A stretch of 52,204 bases of DNA from Corynebacterium tuberculostearicum SK141 (GTDB lineage Bacteria; Actinomycetota; Actinomycetes; Mycobacteriales; Mycobacteriaceae), in NCBI RefSeq assembly GCF_000175635.1, contig NZ_ACVP01000035.1:1-52204 (forward strand). Reading direction: 5' to 3'. The notes beneath the pieces were generated by a model. It saw only the letters and a program-made list of their open reading frames with translations. It had not been told where the DNA came from and made no database searches. The position numbers and the translations under genes were made by a program. Position 1 is the stretch's first letter, and the number at the start of each line of letters is the position of its first letter. This document shows, in pieces, positions 16,064-23,677 of this stretch.

Positions 16064-17316
16064 GCCAGCGAGGCTACGACGCGGATGAGATGCTCAACGT
16101 CGTGATAGGTGTTGAACGGGCCGAGCGCAACGGTTACGGCGCCGCCGATTTCTTCCACGCCCATCTCCGTGAGCAACGGGGTCTGCGGGGCAAGCGTGGT
16201 AACAAGGCCGTTATCAAAGAGGCGCTTGTGCACGGTCTCGGCCGGAACACCCTTTACTGCGAAGGTGAGGCGCGGCAGGCGATCGTCGGAGGCGCCCGCG
16301 GCCGCCTCCCCGGTCACGCCAAGAATATGCACGGCGGGCAGGGTGCTCAAGAAGGAATAGAGGTCAGCGCGCAGATCCTCCAAGTAGACGCTGAGCGCAT
16401 CCATGGAGGTGCGCAGGCGCTTGCGGCGCGAGCCGCTCTCCCCACCGGCGAGGGCGGCAAGATGGTCCACGAGCGGTCCGACACCGCCGGCCAAGCCAGA
16501 GGAAATGGGTGTTTCCAGCTTGCGAGAACCCTTGCCGGTATGCACCGGATCGAGGGCGTCGAGGCGGCGGAACATGCGGGTATCGCGGAAGACAAGCGCC
16601 GCTAGCTGCGGTCCGCCCAGCAATCCCAGGTCGAGGCCTAAGATATCGGCGCCGAGATCATCAAAGTTGATGGGGCGGTAGGGAGCGATCGCAGAGACGT
16701 CGAGAAGCGTCCAGGCGCGGGAGCGCTCATGGACGGTGTCAATGATCTCAGCGGCCGGGGATACCGTACCCAAAAGCTCGTGCGCGGCGGAGAAGGCAAC
16801 GAGGCGCGTGGAGCCATCGACCAGCTCGGCAAATTGGAAACCTGGCAGCTCACCCGTGCCCAAGTCTGGCTGGGCCCAGCGGGTTTCTGCCTTGACCTCA
16901 GAGAATGCCGAGTACAAAGACGGCGGATCCAGCTTGGAGAGCACCACCGAGGAATTGCTGCCCAATAGCGGACGGGCCGTCTGCGCCAAGGACTGGTACA
17001 ACACGGGCAAGGACGGGCCAAGCACTACGCGGTCTGCCTTGGACCCGGTCAGATCCGCTACAGCCATGCGTGCGGCGGTGTAATTACCATCGCCTTCCAA
17101 ACGGCCCGGCGCGGGCGTGGCGGAGTGGGCGCCGCCTGGGCCCTCCTGGGTGGCCACTGCGGTGGACATCCGGAAGGATCGCGCCACGCCGGAGGCGACG
17201 CGCTCAGAAATTTGGGGCACCGCGTGCGCGTTGAGGTAGGTCCAACCATCAGATAGCCCGGTGTATAAACCGCGCACACTGAATACGTCGTAGTGTGCCG
17301 AAGCTCCTGCTGGCAT
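16060..17316 (-). CDS. Degenerate class V aminotransferase (cysteine desulfurase-like)
   Basis: The 418-residue protein has the overall NifS/SufS fold pattern, but key residues are changed. The PLP aspartate is kept (Asp206 in LLDVSAI). The Ser-x-His-Lys motif that carries the Schiff-base lysine is replaced by Asp-Leu-Gly-Leu (residues 229-232, before LGGPQ), and the usual Gln after the Asp is Ala. It therefore may not bind PLP covalently. Position and orientation match M. tuberculosis Rv3778c. AAGGGGA lies 6 nt before the ATG at 17316; in-frame starts at 17346 and 17352 lack such a site. A structural or binding role is possible but unproven. Confidence 0.75.
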   Translation of the reverse strand: MPAGASAHYDVFSVRGLYTGLSDGWTYLNAHAVPQISERVASGVARSFRMSTAVATQEGPGGAHSATPAPGRLEGDGNYTAARMAVADLTGSKADRVVLGPSLPVLYQSLAQTARPLLGSNSSVVLSKLDPPSLYSAFSEVKAETRWAQPDLGTGELPGFQFAELVDGSTRLVAFSAAHELLGTVSPAAEIIDTVHERSRAWTLLDVSAIAPYRPINFDDLGADILGLDLGLLGGPQLAALVFRDTRMFRRLDALDPVHTGKGSRKLETPISSGLAGGVGPLVDHLAALAGGESGSRRKRLRTSMDALSVYLEDLRADLYSFLSTLPAVHILGVTGEAAAGASDDRLPRLTFAVKGVPAETVHKRLFDNGLVTTLAPQTPLLTEMGVEEIGGAVTVALGPFNTYHDVEHLIRVVASLA

Positions 17317-17477
17317 TACGGTCCCCTTCTTTATCGCGCTAGGCATCGCCACACAGTGGCGGTCGGTTCCCTACTGTATACGCGTTTGGCCCAAGTTTCC
17401 CAAATTTGAATTTTCGCTGGATATCGCTGTTTTCGCAGGCTGGCGGCGTGTAGTTCCCGTTTGCCCAGCCCGCGCGC

Positions 17478-17483
17478 TAGGGT
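17478..17483 (+). promoter_or_regulatory. -10 element, leaderless, for wzm
   Basis: TAGGGT is followed by 7 nt and the GTG at 17491, which supports GTG as the start rather than the upstream TTG at 17461. Confidence 0.4.
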
Positions 17484-17490
17484 GTTGAGC

Positions 17491-18381
17491 GTGCAAGATA
17501 ACAATCAACTGCGCGCTGATATCGCCCGCATGACCTCCCAGCCAGACGGCGAGGCCACCCCAGCGTCCCAGTCCGAGACCCTCAAGGCCGCCTTCGCGGA
17601 CCTGGTGCAGGGTGCACAGCAGCGCGAGCTGTGGTTCAAACTGGGCATTCAAGATATTAAGCAGCGCTACCGCCGCTCTGTCCTGGGCCCGTTTTGGATC
17701 ACCATCGCCACCGGCGTGATGGCCCTTGCCTTGGGCCTGTTGTATTCCATGCTCTTCCAGATTCCCGTCGCAGAGTTCCTCCCCCACGTCACCGTGGGCC
17801 TTATTATGTGGACCTTCATCTCGGGTTGCATCAAGGAAGGCTCCACCGTCTTCATTGACAACGAGGGCTTGATTAAACAGCTCCCCGCCCCGCTGTCGGT
17901 GCACGTTTACCGCTTGGTGTGGCGCCAGACGCTGTTTTTGGGCCATAACCTCATCATCTGGTTGCTGCTCATCCTTATCTTCCCGCGCAACTTGGGATGG
18001 GAGTTCTTCCTCTTCCTCCCTGGCTTAGCATTGTTGCTGGTCAACGGCGTGTGGGTCACGATGTTCTTTGGCATCATCGCTACCCGCTTCCGTGACGTCG
18101 CTCCGTTGCTAGAAGCACTCACCCAGCTGCTGTTTTACGTCACCCCGATTGTGTGGATGACCAATACCTTGAAGGACCAGGGCGGTGCGGTGGCCGGCCG
18201 CGCCCGCATCGCTGAGATCAACCCGCTCTACCACTACCTGGAAATCGTCCGTGCGCCCATGATCGGCGAGCCGGTGGCCGCCTACCACTGGTGGATCGTC
18301 ATCGGCTGCACCGTTCTCGGCCTGCTCATCGCCGGCTTGGTCATGCGCAAGTGGCGCTTCCGCGTCAGTTACTGGGTTTAA
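17491..18381 (+). CDS. wzm: ABC-2 permease of the galactan exporter
   Basis: The 296-residue protein has a cytoplasmic amphipathic N-terminus with KQRYRRSVLGPFW, the hallmark of polysaccharide ABC-2 permeases, then six membrane helices. With Wzt it should move lipid-linked galactan across the plasma membrane for arabinosylation, as its M. tuberculosis counterpart Rv3783 is thought to do. wzt follows 46 bp downstream in the same direction. The start is GTG; the annotated length would be 10 residues longer from the TTG. Confidence 0.9.
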   Translation: MQDNNQLRADIARMTSQPDGEATPASQSETLKAAFADLVQGAQQRELWFKLGIQDIKQRYRRSVLGPFWITIATGVMALALGLLYSMLFQIPVAEFLPHVTVGLIMWTFISGCIKEGSTVFIDNEGLIKQLPAPLSVHVYRLVWRQTLFLGHNLIIWLLLILIFPRNLGWEFFLFLPGLALLLVNGVWVTMFFGIIATRFRDVAPLLEALTQLLFYVTPIVWMTNTLKDQGGAVAGRARIAEINPLYHYLEIVRAPMIGEPVAAYHWWIVIGCTVLGLLIAGLVMRKWRFRVSYWV

Positions 18382-18427
18382 GCCCACGCCCTGCACTTCC
18401 TGAGATTCCTCGAAAGGATACAGACTG

Positions 18428-19231
18428 ATGGTCTCGATTGATACGTATAACGCGTGCGTGGACTTTCCTATCTTTGATGCCAAATCCCGCTCGCTAAAAA
18501 AGGCCATGCTTTCTTCCGCCGGCGGCGCCATTGGCAAAAATGCCCAGAACACCGTCGTGGTGGAGGCGCTAAAGGATATTAACCTGCACCTGCGCGAGGG
18601 CGACCGCGTGGGTTTGGTGGGCCATAACGGCGCCGGCAAGTCCACCCTGCTGCGCCTTTTGTCTGGCATTTACGAGCCCACCCGTGGTTCTGCCGATGTG
18701 CGCGGCCGCGTGGCCCCCGTCTTTGATTTGGGCGTGGGCATGGACCCAGAGGTCTCTGGCTACGACAACATCATTATCCGCGGCCTCTTTTTGGGCCAGT
18801 CCATCAAGCAGATGAAGAAAAAGATGGATGAGATTGCGGAGTTTTCTGAACTCGGCGATTATCTCTCCATGCCGCTGCGCACCTATTCCACCGGAATGCG
18901 CGTGCGCTTGGCGCTCGGCGTGGTGACATCCATTGAGCCGGAAATCCTGCTGCTGGATGAGGGCATCGGCGCCGTCGACGCCGCTTTCATGGCCAAGGCC
19001 CGTGTGCGCCTGCAAGAGCTGGTGAAGCGCTCCGGCATCCTGGTCTTTGCCTCCCACTCCAATGACTTTTTGGCGCAGCTGTGTAATACCGCGCTGTGGA
19101 TCGACCATGGCGAGATCCGCTCGGTGGGCGAGGTTTCCGAGGTTGTCGGTGAATACGAAGGCCCTGAGGTGGGCGAGTATGTGCGCGACCTGCGCGAGCG
19201 TTTTGAGAATGAGGACACCAGCGGAAACTAG
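18428..19231 (+). CDS. wzt: ABC ATPase of the galactan exporter
   Basis: The 267-residue nucleotide-binding protein has Walker A GHNGAGKST (from about residue 65), signature YSTGMRVRLALG and Walker B ILLLDEG (about 175-181). It lacks the long C-terminal carbohydrate-binding domain of O-antigen Wzt proteins, as does M. tuberculosis Rv3781. AAAGGA lies 9 nt before the ATG. The stop forms CTAG with the stop of the convergent acetyltransferase gene. Confidence 0.92.
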   Translation: MVSIDTYNACVDFPIFDAKSRSLKKAMLSSAGGAIGKNAQNTVVVEALKDINLHLREGDRVGLVGHNGAGKSTLLRLLSGIYEPTRGSADVRGRVAPVFDLGVGMDPEVSGYDNIIIRGLFLGQSIKQMKKKMDEIAEFSELGDYLSMPLRTYSTGMRVRLALGVVTSIEPEILLLDEGIGAVDAAFMAKARVRLQELVKRSGILVFASHSNDFLAQLCNTALWIDHGEIRSVGEVSEVVGEYEGPEVGEYVRDLRERFENEDTSGN

Positions 19232-19896
19232 CTGAGCATACGCAGCAGCTGGTCGCCCACTCCGGTTACCTCCAGCTGCAAGCCATCCGGCCGGTGATAG
19301 TCCGCGGCGCTAAGGCGCGCGCTGACCACCGGCCGGTTAATTTTTTCTGGGCCGGCAGGCTCTTCCTTTTTCTCGGTACTTATGCGGTAGCCCATCTTTT
19401 CACTCACCCGGGCCGAGGCACGGTTGGTTTCTATCCAACAGGTACGCAGCGAATGCGCATCGAGGTGGGTAAAGGAAAACTCGGCCATCGCTTGGCGGAT
19501 AAGCGTGCCATAGCCTTGGCCTTGGAAGCGGCGCAGTACCCATGATGCGGTCTGCACTTCCCGCGCGGCCGCAAAGTTTTCGGCCGCTAGGTCCACCACG
19601 CCCACCAATTCTTGGGTCTTTGCGTCGCGGGCAATGAAATCCAGGGTCCAATTATTGGCGCGCAGCTGCGCCCGGTGCTCCCACCGGTGCTGCGCCATGG
19701 CAGCGGGAGTATTCCGCTTTTCATCAAAGAGCCAGGGAAAGGCGTGCTCGGGAATGTCGGTGCCATAGATATCTGCCGCACCTACCGTGGCCACGCACGC
19801 GATGTCTTCATCGCGCATGACGCGCAGGTCGACTCCACGGCCAGTATCATCGCTGGCCCGAATGGTCACCGCAAAAGGCGGCCAGATATTTTCCAT
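19228..19896 (-). CDS. GNAT-family N-acetyltransferase
   Basis: The 222-residue protein has the acetyl-CoA loop in the stretch RRFQGQGYGTLIRQAMAEF and the following HLDAHSLRTCWIETNRASARVSEKMGYR, both typical of RimJ-like GNAT enzymes. The acceptor is unknown. The ATG at 19896 is preceded at 7 nt by TACTGT, a leaderless layout; an in-frame GTG at 19914 lies upstream of that element. It is convergent with wzt. Confidence 0.82.
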   Translation of the reverse strand: MENIWPPFAVTIRASDDTGRGVDLRVMRDEDIACVATVGAADIYGTDIPEHAFPWLFDEKRNTPAAMAQHRWEHRAQLRANNWTLDFIARDAKTQELVGVVDLAAENFAAAREVQTASWVLRRFQGQGYGTLIRQAMAEFSFTHLDAHSLRTCWIETNRASARVSEKMGYRISTEKKEEPAGPEKINRPVVSARLSAADYHRPDGLQLEVTGVGDQLLRMLS

Positions 19897-19903
19897 ACAT
19901 TTC

Positions 19904-19909
19904 ACAGTA
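19904..19909 (-). promoter_or_regulatory. -10 element, leaderless, for the GNAT gene
   Basis: The minus strand reads TACTGT, 7 nt, ATG (19896). No Shine-Dalgarno sequence is present. Confidence 0.4.
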
Positions 19910-19991
19910 TCCACAAAGCTGCGGCCATATCTAGTTTTCGCTTCACCCGCACGGAGTGTTTCTGCGTTGGTCCCCCTACCCCGGTGGCAAG

Positions 19992-20915
19992 ATGGAACCC
20001 ATGACTGCCACCCTGACTTCCACCGGTTCCACCGCCGCCGTCATTGTTACCCATCAGCGCGCCGAGCTATTGCGGGCTTCGCTTGAACAGGTAGTCCACC
20101 AAACCCACCCCGTGCAGTGGGTAGTCGTGGTGGATAATGGCGCGGAAGATGCGGTGCGCGAACTCGTCGAATCCATGGCGGGTGACCGGGGTGTCTACGT
20201 GCCTTCGGAAACCAACCTGGGCGGCGCCGGTGGCTTTGCGCTAGGTTTTCTCACCGCGCTGTCTTTGGGCGCCGATGCCGTGTGGTGCGCCGATGATGAC
20301 GGCCGCCCTGCCGATCACGCGGTACTAGCGGAGCTGTATCGAGTGGCAGAAGCCAACCGCCTGCATGAGGTCTCCCCGGCGGTATGCAATATTGACGATC
20401 CCGGCCGCCTGGCCTTCCCCCTGCGCCAGGGGCTGGTATGGCGCCGCCGGATGGACGAGCTGGAGGGCGATTTCCTGCCCGGCATCGCCTCGCTTTTTAA
20501 CGGCGCGCTGATTTCCGCCGCGGCCATGGAGATCATTGGCGTTCCGGACTACCGGCTGTTTATCCGCGGCGATGAGGTGGAATACCACCGCCGGCTGGTT
20601 AATTCCGGGCTCTCCTTCGGCACGGCGCTGACCACCAGCTACCTGCACCCGGACGGATCGGATGAGTTCAAGCCCATCCTGGGTGGCAAAATGCATACCC
20701 AGTACCCAGAAGGTGAGTTCAAGCGCTTTTTCACCTACCGCAATCGCGGCTACCTGCTGTGGCAGCGCGGCATGCGCAAGCTACTGCCCCAGGAATTTGC
20801 CCGCTTTGGCTGGTTCTTCTTAGTCCAGCGCCACGACCCGGCCGGCTTTATCGAATGGCTCAAGCTCCACAACCGCGGGCGCCAAGAAGATTTCCGCCGG
20901 CCTAACCAGGGCTAG
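19992..20915 (+). CDS. glfT1: Galactofuranosyltransferase GlfT1
   Basis: The 307-residue GT-A glycosyltransferase has VVVVDNGAEDAV near the N-terminus, TNLGGAGGFALG and the metal/UDP-Galf site Asp101-Asp103 in CADDDG. RGDEVEYHRRL later in the chain is the likely catalytic-base region. GlfT1 adds the first two Galf residues to the decaprenyl-PP-GlcNAc-Rha linker, which starts arabinogalactan. The start is uncertain: ATG at 19992 has GGTGG 4 nt upstream, and ATG at 20001 is also possible. It lies beside wzm/wzt, as in M. tuberculosis (Rv3782). The stop shares CTAG with the convergent GtrA gene. Confidence 0.88.
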   Translation: MEPMTATLTSTGSTAAVIVTHQRAELLRASLEQVVHQTHPVQWVVVVDNGAEDAVRELVESMAGDRGVYVPSETNLGGAGGFALGFLTALSLGADAVWCADDDGRPADHAVLAELYRVAEANRLHEVSPAVCNIDDPGRLAFPLRQGLVWRRRMDELEGDFLPGIASLFNGALISAAAMEIIGVPDYRLFIRGDEVEYHRRLVNSGLSFGTALTTSYLHPDGSDEFKPILGGKMHTQYPEGEFKRFFTYRNRGYLLWQRGMRKLLPQEFARFGWFFLVQRHDPAGFIEWLKLHNRGRQEDFRRPNQG

Positions 20916-21406
20916 GACGGATCCTGCTTGGCGACGACCCGGACCCCCGCCTTCCTAAAAATAATCCAGCGTTGCACCGCAAAGTTCACCACGGTGGCGG
21001 TGCCCTGCGAGATAGCAAAGGCCACCACGAGGGAGAGGGTGGAGTTCCACTCCCAGTGGACGTCGAAAAGCTCAAAGAGGAACTTATAGGCCACCATATT
21101 GACCACGAAGGTCACGCCATAGGTGGCAAGTACCCCGGCAAAGCGCACCGCGGTGGCTTTGGCCTGGAAGGTCCAACGGCGATTGAGCAGATAGGCCGCC
21201 CAGGTACCGACGATAAAGCCCACCGCCCGCGCCGGATCGGCGCTCAGCAGGCCGAAGCCGATCTGCAGGAGCCAGGTTAAGGAGACGTCGATAAGCGCGG
21301 CAAGTGCCCCCGTCACCGCGAACCTGGCGCTTTGCGCGCGCAGGCTGGTCGAGCGCGAAGCCCGCTGGGCCGCGCCGCGCCACGTCCGTGGGGAGGCTGC
21401 TGCCAT
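20912..21406 (-). CDS. GtrA-family membrane protein (second copy)
   Basis: The 164-residue protein has four membrane helices. It has the GtrA pattern: a basic N-terminus, FAVTGALAALIDVSLTWLLQ, ARAVGFIVGTWAAYLLNRRWTF and a final segment ending QRWIIF. It matches M. tuberculosis Rv3789, placed beside dprE1 and proposed to act in decaprenyl-phosphate-arabinose handling or as a scaffold. Its ATG follows the TAG of the upstream GtrA gene with no gap and uses an AAGGAAAG site inside that gene. Confidence 0.85.
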   Translation of the reverse strand: MAAASPRTWRGAAQRASRSTSLRAQSARFAVTGALAALIDVSLTWLLQIGFGLLSADPARAVGFIVGTWAAYLLNRRWTFQAKATAVRFAGVLATYGVTFVVNMVAYKFLFELFDVHWEWNSTLSLVVAFAISQGTATVVNFAVQRWIIFRKAGVRVVAKQDPS

Positions 21407-21847
21407 CTATCTTTCCTTAAAGATAAAGGCCCTTTGAATGGCGAAGTTGGTCACCGTGGCCACGCCTTGGGCGATGACGAAGGCGATGGTGTCTTTCACC
21501 GCCCCCTCAAAGCCGAGGGCCATAAGCGGCTCATTGAGCACCCAGTACAGGAAGTTTTGGACCGCAAAGGTAGAGGCGTACAAGATGCCCACGGTCGCGG
21601 CCGTGCGACCAGATACCTTGGCCCCAAAGGTCCACCGCGCATTGGCCAGGTAGGCAGCGATGGTGCCAAAGACCCAACCGATGGCCTTGGCGGCGGAACG
21701 GTGCAGGCCTAAATACGTCAATAAAAGCGTGAGACCGTAGTCAATGGCGGCGGTAAATACGCCCACGGAAATAAAACGCACCAGCTGGGTGTGCAGCGAG
21801 GTGGACGAGGGCTTTACTTCTACGGCGTCGTCAGCGGAATTAGTCAC
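21407..21847 (-). CDS. GtrA-family membrane protein (first copy)
   Basis: The 146-residue paralogue of the next gene has the same four-helix layout and the motifs FISVGVFTAAIDYGLTLLL, AKAIGWVFGTIAAYLANARWTF and a C-terminal QRAFIF. The start is placed at the GTG at 21847, 11 nt after the preceding gene; the frame is open further upstream but that would overlap the neighbour. Confidence in the start is moderate. Confidence 0.8.
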   Translation of the reverse strand: MTNSADDAVEVKPSSTSLHTQLVRFISVGVFTAAIDYGLTLLLTYLGLHRSAAKAIGWVFGTIAAYLANARWTFGAKVSGRTAATVGILYASTFAVQNFLYWVLNEPLMALGFEGAVKDTIAFVIAQGVATVTNFAIQRAFIFKER

Positions 21848-21858
21848 GAGTGAGTAGC

Positions 21859-22767
21859 CTACCCGCGCAAGAGCGCTCGGTACATGTCCAACCGATCCAC
21901 CGGCGCGGCGGATTCGGCGCCATAGGCGCCTATCCCGGCCAATTGCTGCAACGACGCCGCACACAGTTCCCGCACGTCGGCGCCGGAGAGCGCCGTGCCA
22001 TCGTCATTGACCCAGCCGAGCGCATCCATAGTGGTCTCCACGACGGAATCGGTCAGCTCCGCGCCACCCATGCAGGATAGGGCAAGCGCCATGGACCAAA
22101 AGGCGTCTTTGCCTTCATGGGTCACCTCCCGCGGCAAGCTGGCGAGCACGCGGGAAGTATGCGGTGTGAGGTCGGTTTCCCTGCCTAGGTCCATCGCTTG
22201 CAGCAGTGGGACGAAGTCATAGAGTTTGGTGCGCTCAATCAAATCGCGCACGGGGGACGATACCGCGGAAAAGACTTCATCGGTAACCTCTTGGCCGGTC
22301 AATTCACGGTTCACGCTGGTCAGCTCAAAGGGCTGGAAGAGCGAGCCCGAGCCGCCTACGCACAGCGCCTCTGGGGTGCCATTATCGCGGGGATAGATCT
22401 CGGCTACTACCAGCTCGAAGTCCCACAGTCCCCAAGCGAAGTCGATTTGATCGCCCTCGCGCCAGAGGAATTCGGAGGCCTGGCGCTCCGGATCGATGCG
22501 CGGGCCACGGGCCTCGGTGTGTTCATAAAAGTGCCAGGGAGATTCCTCCTCCGGCAGGCCAAAGCAGATGCGCAGTACGCGGTGCAGCTCGGTGAAGGTC
22601 AGGGCATCGCTAAAACCAATCTGGCGGTGCACCTCGCCATCGGCGCGAATATTCGCGGCTTGGCAAATGATGGTGAGGGGCTCGCGCTTGAGGGATACCA
22701 CGCTATCGGCGCGTTTGGCCCGCGCCTGTGCGATATCGGTGACCCCTGCGTTCATGAGCCCCACCAT
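21859..22767 (-). CDS. pRiA4b ORF-3-like domain protein
   Basis: The N-terminal half of this 302-residue protein resembles the plasmid pRiA4b ORF-3/IS1096 TnpR-like domain: ALTFTELHRVLRICFGLPEEESPWHFYEH, an acidic stretch, then WGLWDFELVVAEIYPRDNGTPEALCVGGSG. That domain is common in chromosomal proteins of unknown role, and no recombinase motif is visible. The C-terminal half is helical and unrecognised. The ATG at 22767 has TAAAAT 6 nt upstream; the alternative ATG at 22755 has GGTGGGG but only 3 nt away. Confidence 0.6.
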   Translation of the reverse strand: MVGLMNAGVTDIAQARAKRADSVVSLKREPLTIICQAANIRADGEVHRQIGFSDALTFTELHRVLRICFGLPEEESPWHFYEHTEARGPRIDPERQASEFLWREGDQIDFAWGLWDFELVVAEIYPRDNGTPEALCVGGSGSLFQPFELTSVNRELTGQEVTDEVFSAVSSPVRDLIERTKLYDFVPLLQAMDLGRETDLTPHTSRVLASLPREVTHEGKDAFWSMALALSCMGGAELTDSVVETTMDALGWVNDDGTALSGADVRELCAASLQQLAGIGAYGAESAAPVDRLDMYRALLRG

Positions 22768-22773
22768 ACGCAA

Positions 22774-22779
22774 ATTTTA
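22774..22779 (-). promoter_or_regulatory. -10 element, leaderless, for the pRiA4b-like gene
   Basis: The minus strand reads TAAAAT, 6 nt, ATG (22767). It overlaps the stop-codon region of the upstream gene. Confidence 0.4.
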
Positions 22780-23241
22780 GGAAGCTAGTTTTGCAATATC
22801 GCGAGCTTCCAGCTCACTAATAAGGAACGTCAGCGCCGCGCCTATGGCACCCAAGAGGGTCCACGGACGCTTGGCACCGCGCTTGCGCAGGAACTTCACC
22901 ATGCGGCGGGAAAGGGCAACGTTCATCCAGCCGCCCAGGATGAGCAGCAGCACCACTGCGGCAAAAATGGCCCACGGCTTGAGGCCTTGATCGTCACTAT
23001 CCTGCGGCGAGCGCGGCTCATCGCCGTCCTGCTCGGCGTGCGCGTTGGTATAGGCCACTAGGGCGCTAAAGCCAAAGAAAGACAAGGTATACGCGGTGAT
23101 CAAACCGCCCTTGGACTTGATCCAATCCGGATAGGAGGTCGCAATGCCCACGGCGGCGGCCTGGGTGATGCGGCCAGCCAGCGTGTCATCGAGGGCGTAG
23201 TTGTCTTGGCGCTGATCATGCGTCTCACGGTTGTTGGTCAT
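22777..23241 (-). CDS. Hypothetical membrane protein, 154 residues
   Basis: I recognise no family. A hydrophilic N-terminus leads to an amphipathic stretch with two hydrophobic helices (about residues 48-65 and 90-110), separated by an acidic loop. A basic segment (SRRMVKFLRKRGAKRPW) and a third hydrophobic stretch follow. The ATG at 23241 is placed by TAAAGT 7 nt upstream. It is divergent from the gene at 23276 with only 34 bp between them. Confidence 0.65.
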   Translation of the reverse strand: MTNNRETHDQRQDNYALDDTLAGRITQAAAVGIATSYPDWIKSKGGLITAYTLSFFGFSALVAYTNAHAEQDGDEPRSPQDSDDQGLKPWAIFAAVVLLLILGGWMNVALSRRMVKFLRKRGAKRPWTLLGAIGAALTFLISELEARDIAKLAS

Positions 23242-23275
23242 AGCGACTACTTTAAGCGGCGGTAAGCTAATGCGC
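23242..23275. promoter_or_regulatory. 34-bp divergent promoter with two leaderless starts
   Basis: The minus-strand -10 TAAAGT occupies 23249-23254, 7 nt from the ATG at 23241. The plus-strand -10 TAAGCT occupies 23263-23268, 7 nt from the ATG at 23276. The two -10 boxes are 8 bp apart, so each gene's -35 region would overlie the other's start. Confidence 0.6.
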
Positions 23276-23551
23276 ATGTACTCGGAAAAGACAAAGCATA
23301 TGACGCCGGCGCAGCAAGCGGCACAGGATGTGCGCGCAGAGGACGATAAGCGCAACGGCCACTTCGAGGCCACAGAACATACCGATGTGCCGTTGAGCCC
23401 TTTCATGACTCGCCTGATGGCAGAGGAATTGCCCATGCTGGATTCCTCCTCACGGGCTCGCGTCTATGAACTCTTGCGGGAATATGACGGCCCGACTATT
23501 GAATCTCAGGAAGAGCTGCCGGAGGAAATCCGCGCGCTTATGGATCTATAA
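23276..23551 (+). CDS. Hypothetical hydrophilic protein, 91 residues
   Basis: The small soluble acidic protein has a central run FMTRLMAEELPMLDSSSRARVYELLREYDGP predicted to be helical. No family is recognised. I use ATG 23276 because TAAGCT lies 7 nt upstream; ATG 23270 is two codons earlier and too close to that box. It is followed by a terminator and then dprE1. Confidence 0.55.
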   Translation: MYSEKTKHMTPAQQAAQDVRAEDDKRNGHFEATEHTDVPLSPFMTRLMAEELPMLDSSSRARVYELLREYDGPTIESQEELPEEIRALMDL

Positions 23552-23588
23552 ACGGACACATTCGGGCAGTACAAGCGTCCGTTTTGTT
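23550..23588 (+). terminator. Terminator between the 91-residue protein gene and dprE1
   Basis: AAACGGAC (23550-23557) pairs with GTCCGTTT (23577-23584), with a 19-nt loop, and runs into TTTTG. It starts at the stop codon. Confidence 0.65.
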
Positions 23589-23677
23589 CCGAATATCACT
23601 CGCGTCACTCCGCCTGCCCTCATGTGAGCTAGGTAGGGTAGAGAAGCGACATACATCCGTCGAGCAAAGAGTAAGAG

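Noticed and set aside
21859..22767. IS1096 TnpR-like domain as a sign of a transposon
   Set aside because: No transposase, inverted ends or target duplication are visible, and the gene sits in a conserved cell-wall cluster.
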